From an uncultured Gemmiger sp. (GTDB lineage Bacteria > Bacillota > Clostridia > Oscillospirales > Ruminococcaceae): a stretch of DNA of 64,000 bases. The translations under genes and the position numbers were made by a program. Every line of letters begins with the position of its first letter. Positions within the stretch are counted from its first letter, which is position 1. The notes below the pieces were generated by a model that worked only from the letters and a program-made list of their open reading frames with translations, was not told the DNA's origin and searched no databases. The DNA lies in assembly GCA_944386225.1 (NCBI GenBank), contig CALXAH010000002.1, forward strand, positions 62,001 through 126,000, read 5' to 3'. Positions 25,462-34,280 of the stretch are shown here, in pieces.

Positions 25462-26475
25462 TCACAGAGCGCCGGGGCGCATGGGCAGCCGCAGGGTGAA
25501 GCAGGCGCCGGGGCCGTCGGCACGGTTGGCCGCTGTGACCTCGCCGCCCTGGGCCCGGGCCAGCTCCCGCGCCAGGGCCAGGCCGATGCCCGCGCTGCCG
25601 GGGGCCGCGTTGGAACCCCGGTAGAACCGCTCAAACAGGCGGGGCATATCCGCCGCCGGGATGCCGGGGCCGTTGTCCTCCACCGTGATGCGGGCGGCCA
25701 GCGCATCCTGCCGCAGCCGCACCGTCACCCGGCCACCCTCCGGGGCGTGCTCGGAGGCGTTTTTGATCAGGTTGGTCACCGCCTCGGCGGTCCATTTTTC
25801 ATCCCCCTGCCAGGCCGGGCCCTCGGGGCAGTCCAGTTCCAACGTCTGGCCCCGCAGTTCCAGCGCCACCCGCACCGGGGCGGCGGCCCGGCGCACCAGC
25901 GCGGGCAGGCTGACCGGGGCGGACTCCATCACCAGGCAGCCCGCGTCCAGCCGGGAAAGGGTCAGCAGCCGTTCCAGCAGCCACTGCATCCGTTCCAGCT
26001 GGGCGGTAAGCTGGCCGGTGAACTCCGCCCGCTTTTCGTCCGGCAGGTCGGGCCGGGCCAGCAGGTCGGCCATGACCAGCATCCCGGTGAGCGGGGTGCG
26101 CAGCTGGTGAGAAATGCTGCCCAGAAGCCCCTGCAAAAACTGCTTGTCGTGGGCCAGCTGCTCGCTCTGCTGGCGCAGGGTGACGGTGATCTTGTGCAGG
26201 TCGTTTTTCAGCAGGCTCAATTCGCCCTCCCGGTTGTCCCGGATGTCCAGCAGCTCGCCCCCGGCGTAGACGCTGGCCAGATACTCCCCCAGCTGGCGCA
26301 GCCGGGCATAACGGCGGGCGGTGACCGCCAGCCACACTATTCCCACAAGAAGGGCAAAAGCCGCCCCGGCCAGCCCGGCGGCCATGCCGCCCAGCGCGCC
26401 GCACACAAGGCCCGCGGCAGCGGTGAGGGCCAGGGTTATCACAAAGGGCCCGATCAGTTCTTTATTGCGCAGCAT
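25462..26475 (-). CDS. Two-component sensor histidine kinase
   Basis: A 337-residue kinase with two N-terminal membrane helices (about 8-55) and almost no external loop, so an intramembrane or transporter-coupled sensor. The HisKA box is SISHQLRTPLTGML (His about 121), with N box NLIKNASEHAPEG (about 240), G1 EDNGPGIP (about 268), and G2 AGIGLALARELAR (about 300). Its start overlaps the response regulator gene by 14 bases. A very short sensor loop next to an FtsX-type transporter suggests the transporter itself supplies the signal, as known for BceS-like kinases (inference). Confidence 0.92.
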   Translation of the reverse strand: MLRNKELIGPFVITLALTAAAGLVCGALGGMAAGLAGAAFALLVGIVWLAVTARRYARLRQLGEYLASVYAGGELLDIRDNREGELSLLKNDLHKITVTLRQQSEQLAHDKQFLQGLLGSISHQLRTPLTGMLVMADLLARPDLPDEKRAEFTGQLTAQLERMQWLLERLLTLSRLDAGCLVMESAPVSLPALVRRAAAPVRVALELRGQTLELDCPEGPAWQGDEKWTAEAVTNLIKNASEHAPEGGRVTVRLRQDALAARITVEDNGPGIPAADMPRLFERFYRGSNAAPGSAGIGLALARELARAQGGEVTAANRADGPGACFTLRLPMRPGAL

Positions 26476-27145
26476 GGGTATCCGCCTCCAGCCGGTAGCC
26501 GATGCCCCGCACGGTGACGATCAGCGGCTTGCCCGGGGATTCCAGCTTTTCCCGCAGCCGCTTGATATAAACCGACAGGGTGTTGTCGTTGACAAAGTTG
26601 CCCGCCACGTCCCAGATGCCCTCCAGCAGCTGACCCCGGGTGAGGGTCTGGCCGGGATGGGCCAGAAAGGTGAGCAGCAGCCGGTATTCCAGCGCGGTGA
26701 GAAGCACCGGCTGGCCCCGGCGGCTTACCTGGGCCCGCTGCATGTCGATGGTCACATCCCCCAGGCGGGCGATGTGTTCCCCGTCCCCGGCGGCGCGGCG
26801 CAGCACCGCCCGGATGCGGCTGGCCACCTCCCGCAAGCGGAAGGGCTTGACGATATAGTCATCCGCGCCCATGTCCAGCCCCAGCACCACGCTGCCCTCG
26901 TCTCCCCGGGCGGTGGCAAAGATCACCGGGATGCCCCGGCTTTTGGCGGCGGCGCACAGGTCGTAACCGCTGCCGTCCGGCAGGCCCACATCGGCCAGCA
27001 GCAGTTCAAAGGAGCCGGTTTCCAGTGCGGCCCGGCCCTCGGCCAGGGTGCCGAAGCAGGTGACCGTCCAGCCCTCCTGTTCCAGGGAATAGGCCAGCCC
27101 CCGGGCAATGGTGTCGTCGTCTTCGATCAGCAGGATACGGGTCAT
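26462..27145 (-). CDS. OmpR-family response regulator
   Basis: A 227-residue regulator. The receiver domain has acidic residues EDDD at 8-11, phospho-acceptor Asp in LLLADVGLPDGSG (about 52), Thr in FATARG and Lys in YIVKPFRLRE (about 102). The winged helix C-terminal domain has LTALEYRLLLTFLAHPGQTLTR and DNTLSVYIKRLREKLE, like VanR/BceR types. It heads the regulator-kinase pair. Its promoter has TATAAT at 27187-27182 but no -35, with one GTGACC element in place, compatible with autoregulation. Confidence 0.93.
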   Translation of the reverse strand: MTRILLIEDDDTIARGLAYSLEQEGWTVTCFGTLAEGRAALETGSFELLLADVGLPDGSGYDLCAAAKSRGIPVIFATARGDEGSVVLGLDMGADDYIVKPFRLREVASRIRAVLRRAAGDGEHIARLGDVTIDMQRAQVSRRGQPVLLTALEYRLLLTFLAHPGQTLTRGQLLEGIWDVAGNFVNDNTLSVYIKRLREKLESPGKPLIVTVRGIGYRLEADTHAAQ

Positions 27146-27181
27146 ACCAGCTTCCTCCGTGCAGACAGGTTATACGGTTTT

Positions 27182-27214
27182 ATTATACGCCATCCGGGCC
27201 CGGCGCGCGTGACC
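27182..27214 (-). promoter_or_regulatory. Response regulator promoter
   Basis: TATAAT at 27187-27182 (minus strand), no recognisable -35, and a GTGACC element (plus strand 27209-27214) 22 bp from the -10 box. Candidate autoregulated promoter. Confidence 0.5.
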
Positions 27215-27224
27215 GTTTTGTAAG

Positions 27225-27257
27225 AAAAAGCGCCCCGCCCGGCAGGGGGCGGAGCGT
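27225..27257 (-). terminator. Terminator of the cobalamin operon
   Basis: A GC-rich stem (27230-27240 with about 27247-27257, imperfect) followed by TTTTTC on the minus strand, a few bases after the cobA-hemD stop codon. It closes the 23.6-kb cobalamin transcript. Confidence 0.8.
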
Positions 27258-27262
27258 GTTGG

Positions 27263-28726
27263 TTACAGCGTTTCCAGACAGGCCAGGATGCCGTCGGCCG
27301 AGATGTCCGGCGCGGTGGCAAAGGGCGCGGCGGTGTGGCGGGCCAGCTCGGCGGCGGTGACGGGGCCGATGCAGACGCATTTCACCCCGGCCCCGGGCGC
27401 GCCGAAGGCCTCCGCGTAGGCACGCACCCCGGTGGCGCTGCCGAACACCAGGGCCTCGCCCGCCTGGGCGGGGCGCAGCGGCTGGTAGACGGTACGGTAG
27501 AGGGAGTGCTCCTCCACCGGGTAACCGGCCCCGAGCAGCATTGTATGCAGCAGCGGGGTGCTGTTTTGTGCCCGCAACAGCAGGATGGGCTGCCCGGCGG
27601 GCACCGACGCGATGAGCAGGCGGCCCAGTTCCTCGCCGGTGGCGGTGGCGGGGCACAAATCGGGCTGGATGCCCCGCGCTGCCAGGGCGGCGGCGGTGGC
27701 GGGGCCGATGGCGGCAAACCGGCAGCCGGCCAGTTTGCGCAGATCCACCCGGTTTTCCCGCAGCAGGCGGAACAGCTGCTCCACCCCGTTCACGCTGGTC
27801 AGCACCAGCCAGCGGGGGGTGCCGTCGGCCAGGGATTCCCATTCCAGGGATACCGGCAGCGCCTCGGTGCGGGCGGCCACGCAGAGCCGGGGCTCGGCCC
27901 CGGCGGCGGTGAGTTTTTCACCCAGGCGGTCGACAAAAGTGTCGGTGCCTACCAGCCCCACCCGCTGCCCGGCCAGCGGCCCGGCGGGCGGGTCGGCCAG
28001 TTCCAGCGCGGCGGTCTGCCCCACCAGGACCACCGCCGGGGCCTGCACCCCGGCAGCCCGGGTGCGGGCGGCGATATCGGCCAGGGTGCCCCGCACGGTG
28101 GCGGGATGGGGGGCGTTGCCCCCGCTGACTACTGCCGCCGGGGTATCGGCCGGTTTGCCCGCCGCCATGAGCCGGGCGGCGATGGTTTCCAGCGCGCCCA
28201 GCCCCATCAGGAACACCAGGGTGCCGTTCAGCCGGGCCAGGGTGTCCAGATCCTCGGGCAGGCCGTCGGTACCGTCGGCGGTGTGGCCGGTGATCACGTG
28301 AAAGCTGCGGGCGGCCCGCCGGTGGGTGACCGGAATCCCCGCCGCGCCGGGCACGGCGATGGAGGAGGAGATACCCGGCACCACCTGGCAGCGGATGCCC
28401 GCCTCCCGCAGGGCCAAGAACTCCTCCCCGCCCCGGCCAAAGACAAAGGGGTCACCGCCTTTGAGCCGCACCACCTGTTTGCCGCTGCGGCCCAGACGGA
28501 CCAGCAGCTCGTTGATTTCGGGCTGGGGCATGGAATGGCGGCCCGCCCGCTTGCCCGCGCAGTACCGCTCGGCGCGCAGGGGAACCTGCGCCAGCAGGGC
28601 CGGGTCGATCAGATCGTCGTAGACCACCGCTTCGCAGGTCTGCAAAAGGCGCAGACCCCGCAGGGTGATCAGGTCGGCGGCGCCGCAGCCCGCGCCCACC
28701 AGATAGACACAGCCGGTTTCAGCCAT
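27263..28726 (-). CDS. cobA-hemD: Uroporphyrinogen-III C-methyltransferase / uroporphyrinogen-III synthase fusion
   Basis: A 487-residue fusion. Residues 1 to about 245 are SUMT, which methylates uroporphyrinogen III at C2 and C7 to give precorrin-2: VYLVGAGCGAADLITLRG, VVRLKGGDPFVFGRGGEE, ITGHTADGT. Residues about 250-487 are HemD, which closes hydroxymethylbilane to uroporphyrinogen III (LVLTSVNGVEQLF, IGPATAAALAARGI). So one protein supplies both steps at the entry of the pathway. The ATG at 28726 has GGAGGAAAA upstream and overlaps the end of the sirC-like gene by eight bases. It is the last gene of the operon. HemA, HemL, HemB and HemC are not in this window. Confidence 0.94.
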   Translation of the reverse strand: MAETGCVYLVGAGCGAADLITLRGLRLLQTCEAVVYDDLIDPALLAQVPLRAERYCAGKRAGRHSMPQPEINELLVRLGRSGKQVVRLKGGDPFVFGRGGEEFLALREAGIRCQVVPGISSSIAVPGAAGIPVTHRRAARSFHVITGHTADGTDGLPEDLDTLARLNGTLVFLMGLGALETIAARLMAAGKPADTPAAVVSGGNAPHPATVRGTLADIAARTRAAGVQAPAVVLVGQTAALELADPPAGPLAGQRVGLVGTDTFVDRLGEKLTAAGAEPRLCVAARTEALPVSLEWESLADGTPRWLVLTSVNGVEQLFRLLRENRVDLRKLAGCRFAAIGPATAAALAARGIQPDLCPATATGEELGRLLIASVPAGQPILLLRAQNSTPLLHTMLLGAGYPVEEHSLYRTVYQPLRPAQAGEALVFGSATGVRAYAEAFGAPGAGVKCVCIGPVTAAELARHTAAPFATAPDISADGILACLETL

Positions 28727-29354
28727 GGGTGTTTTCCTCCGTTTTCGCTTGATCCAGCAGGGCGGCGAACTCCTCGTCGGTGAGGGGCCGCCCCTTTTCC
28801 ATACAGGTATCGAACAGCCGGGCAAACAGCGCCGCGCGGGTGGTTTCACTCGCCAGCGCCGCCTTGACCGGCTGGCGGCAGCCGGCCAGCCAGGTAAGGA
28901 TGGGGCCGAAGGTTTCCTGCGGCAGAACGGCCTCGATCTGCCGTTTCACCCAGGCCGCCGCCACCGGGCTGGCGCCGCCGGTGCAGACCCCCACCGTAAG
29001 CGGGCCCCGCCGGGCCAGCGCCGGAAAGATAAAGCTGCCCGCGTCCGGGTCATCCACCACGTTGACCGGGATATGCCGGGCCCGGCAGGCCGCGGCGATG
29101 CGCCGGTTCAGGGCCGCGTCGTCGGTGGCGGCGATGACCAGCGTCTGGCGGCGCAGATCCCCCACGCGCACCCTGCGGCGCACAAACCGCACGCCGGGCA
29201 CCGCCGCCAGCTGCGGGCATACCGACGGGGCCACCACCGTGATGCGGGGGCCGAAGGGCAGCAGTTTCTGCACCTTGCGCAGCGCCACCTTGCCGCCGCC
29301 CGCCACCAGGCAGGGGCGGCCCGCCAGCTCGATAAACAGGGGGAAACATCCCAT
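28719..29354 (-). CDS. sirC: Precorrin-2 dehydrogenase / sirohydrochlorin ferrochelatase-like
   Basis: A 211-residue NAD-dependent enzyme oxidising precorrin-2 to sirohydrochlorin. It starts with the Rossmann loop CLVAGGGKVALRKVQKLL and has the family VNVVDDPDAGSFIFPAL and GGASPVAAAWVKRQIE. In size and domain make-up it matches the Met8p/SirC group rather than full CysG. It feeds CbiK, which inserts cobalt. AAGGAGG is seven bases before the ATG. Confidence 0.9.
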   Translation of the reverse strand: MGCFPLFIELAGRPCLVAGGGKVALRKVQKLLPFGPRITVVAPSVCPQLAAVPGVRFVRRRVRVGDLRRQTLVIAATDDAALNRRIAAACRARHIPVNVVDDPDAGSFIFPALARRGPLTVGVCTGGASPVAAAWVKRQIEAVLPQETFGPILTWLAGCRQPVKAALASETTRAALFARLFDTCMEKGRPLTDEEFAALLDQAKTEENTHG

Positions 29355-29366
29355 GTGTATGCCTCC

Positions 29367-30122
29367 TTACTCGCAGAAATACTGCCAGCTGCCGTCCACT
29401 TCCACCCGGCGCACCCGCACGCCGAACGCGCTATCCAGTGCGCCGCTCTCGTACACCCGGTCGGGGGTATCGGTCATGCGCAGGGCCCCGTCGGCCAGCA
29501 GGGCCACCGTGTCGGCATTGCGCAGCGCCAGGCACAGGTCGTGGCAGACCAGCGCCACCGCCTTGCCGCCCGCGGCCAGCCGCCGGGCGGTGGCCATGAC
29601 CTCCAGCTGATGGCGCACGTCCAGCCAGGTGGTGGGCTCGTCCATGAAGATGGTGCCGGTGCGCTGGGCCAGCGCCATGGCCAGATAGACCTTCTGCCGC
29701 TGGCCGCCGCTGAGCTCCTGCATCAGGCAGCCGGCCAGATCGGCGGCGCCTGCCTCGTCCATGGCCTGGGCCACCGCCTGTTTATCCTCCGGCCGGTAAC
29801 GCCGGGGAAAGGACAGATAGGGAAAGCGCCCGTGCAGCACCATCCGCCTTGCCTCGATGTGGGGCACGCTGCGGCTTTGGGCCATGTAGGCCGCCTGCCG
29901 GGCCACCTGCACCGGGGCCAGGCTGCCCAGCGGCACCCCGTCGTAGAGCACCTGCCCGCCCAGCGCGGGCAGCAATCCCAGGGCGGTTTTGAGCAGGGTG
30001 CTTTTGCCGCAGCCGTTGGGCCCCAGCAGCACCGTTACCTGCCCCGGCCGGAACGCCAGGTTTACCCCCCGCAGCACCGGCTGGCCCCGGTAGCCCACCG
30101 AGAGGTCTTGCAGTTCGATCAT
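29367..30122 (-). CDS. btuD: ABC transporter ATPase, corrinoid/iron-chelate type
   Basis: A 251-residue ATPase of the FecE/BtuD class. Walker A is LLGPNGCGKST (about 36), signature ELSGGQRQKVYLAMAL (about 135), Walker B TIFMDEPTTWLD, then the H-loop VCHDL. It starts at ATG 30122, overlapping the permease stop by four bases; earlier in-frame starts would sit inside the permease. Position inside a cobalamin operon favours corrinoid import. Siderophore import cannot be excluded, because the family uses the same fold. Confidence 0.85.
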   Translation of the reverse strand: MIELQDLSVGYRGQPVLRGVNLAFRPGQVTVLLGPNGCGKSTLLKTALGLLPALGGQVLYDGVPLGSLAPVQVARQAAYMAQSRSVPHIEARRMVLHGRFPYLSFPRRYRPEDKQAVAQAMDEAGAADLAGCLMQELSGGQRQKVYLAMALAQRTGTIFMDEPTTWLDVRHQLEVMATARRLAAGGKAVALVCHDLCLALRNADTVALLADGALRMTDTPDRVYESGALDSAFGVRVRRVEVDGSWQYFCE

Positions 30123-31114
30123 AGATGCGCCCCCTTTTTCTGAAACAACAGCCACAAAAAAAACGGCCCGCCCGCCAGGGACAGCACAATGCCCACCGGC
30201 AGTTCAAAGGGCGCAAAGGCCAGACGGGAAACCAGATCGCAGAAGGTGAGCAGCGCCGCGCCGCACAAGGCGCACCCGGCCACCAGCCGCAGGCTGCCGC
30301 CACCCAGTATCCGGCGCACCATATGGGGCACGATCAGCCCCACAAAGCCCAGAAGCCCCGCAAAGCTGACCGCTGCGCCCGCCAGCGCCGCCGACAATGC
30401 CAGCAGCGCCACCCGCACCGGCCGCACACGCAGCCCCAGGCTCTGGGCGGTATCGGTGCCCAGGGCCAGCAGGTCCATCTCACTGGCCAGGAACAGGGCA
30501 AGCAGGATGCTTACCAGAATCACCGCCCCGGCGGGCAGCAGCTTGCCCATATACAGGTTGGCCATGCCGCCGATACGGAAATCGGAATAGCCGATCAGGG
30601 CGTCCGGATAGAGGGTGACCACCGTGTCCACCCCGGCGCTGAACATGCCGGACAGCGCCACGCCCGCCAGCACCAGGGTGATGCGGGAGGCGCCGGCCTT
30701 TTCGGCCAGCAGCAGGATGAACAGCACCCCCACAAAGGCCCCGAGGAACGCGGCCAGCGGCACCGCCGCCAGCGCGCCGGGTGCCAACGCGCAGCACAGC
30801 GCCACGCCCAGCCCCGCGCCGGAGTTTACGCCGATGGTGCTGGGGGCGGCCAGGGGGTTGGCCAGCACCGTCTGGATAATGCCGCCGCTGACCGCCAGCG
30901 CGGCCCCCGCCAGCAGGCAGCCCACCGTGCGGGGCAGCCGCACATAGGCCAGGATGGACGCGCCGTCCCCCTGCCCCCACAGGCCCTGCCACAGCTGCGC
31001 CGGGGTCAGGGACACCGGGCCCAGGCACAGGCTCAATACCGCGGCCAGCAGCACGGCCAGCGCCATCAGGCACAGCCGCGCCGCCACCCGGCCGTTTTTC
31101 GCGTTATTCGCCAT
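30119..31114 (-). CDS. btuC: ABC transporter permease, BtuC/FecCD family
   Basis: A 331-residue permease with about ten hydrophobic segments. The family marks are RLPRTVGCLLAGAALAVSGGIIQTVLANPLAAPSTIGVNSGAGLG (part: LLAGAALAVSGGIIQ) and the cytoplasmic loop FVGLIVPHMVRRILGG near residue 270, which contacts the ATPase. It overlaps the binding-protein gene by 11 bases and the ATPase gene by four. It forms the membrane part of the predicted corrinoid importer. Confidence 0.88.
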   Translation of the reverse strand: MANNAKNGRVAARLCLMALAVLLAAVLSLCLGPVSLTPAQLWQGLWGQGDGASILAYVRLPRTVGCLLAGAALAVSGGIIQTVLANPLAAPSTIGVNSGAGLGVALCCALAPGALAAVPLAAFLGAFVGVLFILLLAEKAGASRITLVLAGVALSGMFSAGVDTVVTLYPDALIGYSDFRIGGMANLYMGKLLPAGAVILVSILLALFLASEMDLLALGTDTAQSLGLRVRPVRVALLALSAALAGAAVSFAGLLGFVGLIVPHMVRRILGGGSLRLVAGCALCGAALLTFCDLVSRLAFAPFELPVGIVLSLAGGPFFLWLLFQKKGAHL

Positions 31115-32087
31115 ACAGAATCTCCGCCAGCTGCTGGTACGCCTGGCCCCACAGGGCGTTGGGCTTTACGTTATAGAGCCGCTGATCCATGTAGTAAACC
31201 CGGCCCTCCTTCACGGCGGTAAGCTGCTGCCAGGCAGGGTTGGACAGCACCGCTTCCTCCAGGCTTTTCTGGGGCTTGGCGGGGTCGGAGCCCTGCAGCA
31301 CGATGAAGATGCTGTCCGGGTCGGCCTGCAGGATCACCTCCATGGACAGGTTCTCCAGCAGGCTGGTCTCGCTGTCGGCGATGTTGGTGCAGCCCAGGTC
31401 GGCCAGCATCTCGCCCAGCACGGTGTTCTCGCTGTTCTTGACCTTGCAGCTGCTGCCGGAGGCCCGCAGATACAGCACCGAGGGGCCTTGCTTGCCCTCG
31501 GCCAGGGCGCAGGCATCGGTGATCTGCTGCCCGATCGCGGTGCCGTTTTCCTCGTACAGATCGGCCCGGCCGGTCAGCCGGGTGCAGATCTCCAGCATGG
31601 CCAGATAGTCCTCAAAGGTGCTGATATTGAAGTAGGCCACCGGGATGCCCGCCGCTTCAAAGGTGGGCAGCAGATCCACGTCGGCAGCGGTCTTGGTGCT
31701 GCCCAGCACCAGATCCGGCTCGGCGGCCAGGATGGTTTCCAGGTTCGGTTCGGTGGTGGAGCCCAGGTTGGCCACGGTATCCGGCAGCCCCAGGTCAAAC
31801 TGGGTCCAGGTATCGTCCGCGGCCGCCACCAGGGTATCCTTGCCGCCCGCCAGGCACCACACATCGGCAAAGCTGCCGATCAGGGCCACCACCCGCCGGG
31901 GCGTACCCTCGATGGTCACGGTGCGGTCCAGCGCGTCGGTAAAGGTGACGGCATCAGAAGCGCCGGTATCGGAGGAGGCGGGCTGCGCCTGGGAAGAAGC
32001 CCCCGCGGGCGCGGCGGCGGTGCAGCCGGTAAATGCCAGAGCGGCGCAGGCCAGCGCCAGGATCAGGGCCGGAATACGTGTTTTCAT
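31104..32087 (-). CDS. btuF: ABC transporter substrate-binding lipoprotein, BtuF/FepB family
   Basis: A 327-residue lipoprotein: signal MKTRIPALILALACAALAFTGC with Cys22 as anchor, then a Ser/Ala-rich linker. The mature domain has the class III binding-protein pattern DRTVTIEGTPRRVVALIGSFAD, EPDLVLGS, and a C-terminal SNPAWQQLTAVKEGRVYYMD. The start at 32087 is supported by AGGGA upstream and the signal peptide. It lies between cbiC and the permease, so probably captures cobinamide or B12 for salvage. Ligand specificity is inferred from context only. Confidence 0.83.
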   Translation of the reverse strand: MKTRIPALILALACAALAFTGCTAAAPAGASSQAQPASSDTGASDAVTFTDALDRTVTIEGTPRRVVALIGSFADVWCLAGGKDTLVAAADDTWTQFDLGLPDTVANLGSTTEPNLETILAAEPDLVLGSTKTAADVDLLPTFEAAGIPVAYFNISTFEDYLAMLEICTRLTGRADLYEENGTAIGQQITDACALAEGKQGPSVLYLRASGSSCKVKNSENTVLGEMLADLGCTNIADSETSLLENLSMEVILQADPDSIFIVLQGSDPAKPQKSLEEAVLSNPAWQQLTAVKEGRVYYMDQRLYNVKPNALWGQAYQQLAEILYGE

Positions 32088-32112
32088 TGGTACGTCCCTC
32101 ACTTGTTCGGTA

Positions 32113-32784
32113 TCATCCCTGCCAGCCCCGGGCAGCCGGGTCCAGCGCGTTTACGGCGGAATAGAGCAGCGCGTTGCAGATGGCGGCCGCCACCCCGCTG
32201 CCTCCTTTGCGGCCCATCGCCACAATGGCGGGCACCCCGGCGGCCCGGCAGGCAGCCAGGATACGCTCCTTGCTTTCCACCACGTTTACAAAGCCCACCG
32301 GCACCCCGATCACCAGCGCCGGGCGGGCACCGGCACGGATGTGCTCTTCCAGCTGCAGCAGGGCGGTGGGGGCGTTGCCCACCGCCAGCACCGCGCCGGG
32401 GTATCCGGCCACGGCCTTGTCCATGGCGGCGGCGGCCCGGGTGGTTTGATTTTTGGCGGCCGCGGCGGCCACCTCCTCGTCCCCCATGAAGCAGAGCGCC
32501 TGCCCGCCCAGTTTTGCCAGGCTGGGCTTGCTTACCCCGGCCTGGGCCATGCGGGTATCGGTAATGATGGAGGCCCCGTTCTGCAGGGCCTCGATGCCCC
32601 GGGCAACCGCCCCGGGGGTGAAACGCAGGTTTTCCGCGTAGTCAAAATCCGCGGTGGTATGGATCACCCGCCAGACCACCGGGGCCACATCCTCCGGCAC
32701 CGGGATGCCCCGCTGGGCCAGTTCGGCCCGGATGATGGACATACTGGTACGCTCGATATCGGCGGGCAGGGTATGCTGCTGCAT
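32113..32784 (-). CDS. cbiC: Precorrin-8X / cobalt-precorrin-8 methylmutase
   Basis: A 223-residue enzyme moving the methyl group from C11 to C12 to give cobyrinate. The active-site His is in VVWRVIHTTADFDYAENL (about 42). Further on are DTRMAQAGV and IGVPVGFVNVVESKE, then GRKGGSGVAAAICNALLY at the end. AAGGAG lies seven bases before the ATG. It is the last ring-modifying gene by position in this operon, between cbiP and the importer. Confidence 0.95.
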   Translation of the reverse strand: MQQHTLPADIERTSMSIIRAELAQRGIPVPEDVAPVVWRVIHTTADFDYAENLRFTPGAVARGIEALQNGASIITDTRMAQAGVSKPSLAKLGGQALCFMGDEEVAAAAAKNQTTRAAAAMDKAVAGYPGAVLAVGNAPTALLQLEEHIRAGARPALVIGVPVGFVNVVESKERILAACRAAGVPAIVAMGRKGGSGVAAAICNALLYSAVNALDPAARGWQG

Positions 32785-32808
32785 GGAAACTCCTTCTTTC
32801 CTGTGGAT

Positions 32809-34278
32809 TCAGTGTTTGTCCAGAATGCGGTAGACCGCCTCCATGTCCAGCGCGGCGCGCACCGCGTCGGCCAGCAGGTCGTACTGCCGCTGTTTATAGG
32901 CGGCGTGGCTTTCGGCCCGGGCGGCCGCGGGCGGCAGACCCCGGCGCTCCAGCAGCCAGGCGGCCAGCTTGTCGGTCAGCTCGCCGGTGTCAAACAGGCC
33001 GTGCAGGTAGGTGCCGAACACGCAGCCTGCCGCCGCCCCCTCCGGCGTGCCGTCCGACAGCCGGGCAAAGGGTTCGGCATCGCCGGTATCGGTGCGGCCC
33101 ATGTGGATCTCGTAGGCGTCCAGACCGGCCCCTTCCAGCGGCCCGGCCAGGGCGCGGCCCTGCACACGGGTACGGGTCTTTTGGCCTGTAAACCGGGTGA
33201 CGCAGGGCAGCAGGCCCAGGCCCGGCTGGCTGCCCTGCTGCTCCACCCCGTCCGGGTCGTCCAGGCGGCGGCCCAGCATCTGGTACCCGCCGCAGACCCC
33301 CAGCACCGGGTGCCCGGCGGCGGCCAGTTTCTGCACCGCCGAGGCAAAGCCGCTCTCCCGCAGCCAGACCAGGTCCCCCATGGTGTTTTTGGTGCCGGGC
33401 AGCACGGTCAGATCCGGCTGGCCCAGCTCGCCCGGGCGCTGCACATACCGCACCCCCAGGGCGGGATGGCTTTCCAGCGGGGAAAAATCGGTAAAGTTGG
33501 AGATATGGGGCAGCCGGATCACCGCCACATCCAGCGGCCGGTGGGTGCGGGTTTCCTCCAGGCGGGGGGCCAGGCTGTCCTCGTCGTCGATGTCCGCCCG
33601 GGTGTAGGGCACAACGCCCAGCACCGGCACGCCGGTAAGCTGCCGCAGCTGTTCCAGGCCCGGGGTCAGCAGATTCACATCCCCCCGGAACTTGTTGATG
33701 AGCAGGCCCTTGACCCGGGCCCGGTCCTCCGGCTCCAGCAAAGCCACCGTGCCGTACAGCTGGGCAAATACCCCGCCCCGGTCGATGTCCCCGGCCAGCA
33801 GCACCGGCGCGTCCACCAGACGGGCCAGTCCCATGTTCACGATATCCCCTTTCAGGTTGATCTCGGCCGGGCTGCCCGCCCCCTCGATCACCAGGATGTC
33901 GTTTTCGGCGGCCAGGGAGTTGTAGGCGGCCAGGATATCCGGCACCAGGCTTTCCCGCATCCGGAAGTACCGGGCCGCGTCGTACTGGCCCCGCACCTCC
34001 CCGTTCACGATCAGCTGGCTGCCGGTGTCGCTGGAGGGCTTGAGCAGGATGGGGTTCATCCGCACGTCCGGCTCCTTTCCCGCGGCCTCGGCCTGGGCCA
34101 CCTGGGCCCGGCCCATCTCCAGGCCGTCCCGGGTGATGTAGCTGTTCAGCGCCATGTTCTGGCTTTTGAACGGAGCCACCCGCCAGCCGTCCTGGCGGAA
34201 AATGCGGCACAGGGCGGTGACCAGCAGGCTTTTGCCCGCGCCGGACATGGTGCCCTGCACCATGATGCATCGTGCCAT
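32809..34278 (-). CDS. cbiP: Adenosylcobyric acid synthase (glutamine-hydrolysing)
   Basis: A 489-residue amidotransferase that amidates side chains b, d, e and g. The N-terminal synthetase domain begins with the P-loop-like VQGTMSGAGKSLLVTALCR and has INLKGDIVNMGLARL. The C-terminal glutaminase carries LGVCGGYQMLG with the nucleophilic Cys near residue 328 and a His near YLHGLFD. The start follows the cobD stop by two bases. The length is normal for CobQ/CbiP. Confidence 0.96.
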   Translation of the reverse strand: MARCIMVQGTMSGAGKSLLVTALCRIFRQDGWRVAPFKSQNMALNSYITRDGLEMGRAQVAQAEAAGKEPDVRMNPILLKPSSDTGSQLIVNGEVRGQYDAARYFRMRESLVPDILAAYNSLAAENDILVIEGAGSPAEINLKGDIVNMGLARLVDAPVLLAGDIDRGGVFAQLYGTVALLEPEDRARVKGLLINKFRGDVNLLTPGLEQLRQLTGVPVLGVVPYTRADIDDEDSLAPRLEETRTHRPLDVAVIRLPHISNFTDFSPLESHPALGVRYVQRPGELGQPDLTVLPGTKNTMGDLVWLRESGFASAVQKLAAAGHPVLGVCGGYQMLGRRLDDPDGVEQQGSQPGLGLLPCVTRFTGQKTRTRVQGRALAGPLEGAGLDAYEIHMGRTDTGDAEPFARLSDGTPEGAAAGCVFGTYLHGLFDTGELTDKLAAWLLERRGLPPAAARAESHAAYKQRQYDLLADAVRAALDMEAVYRILDKH

Positions 34279-34280
34279 CC

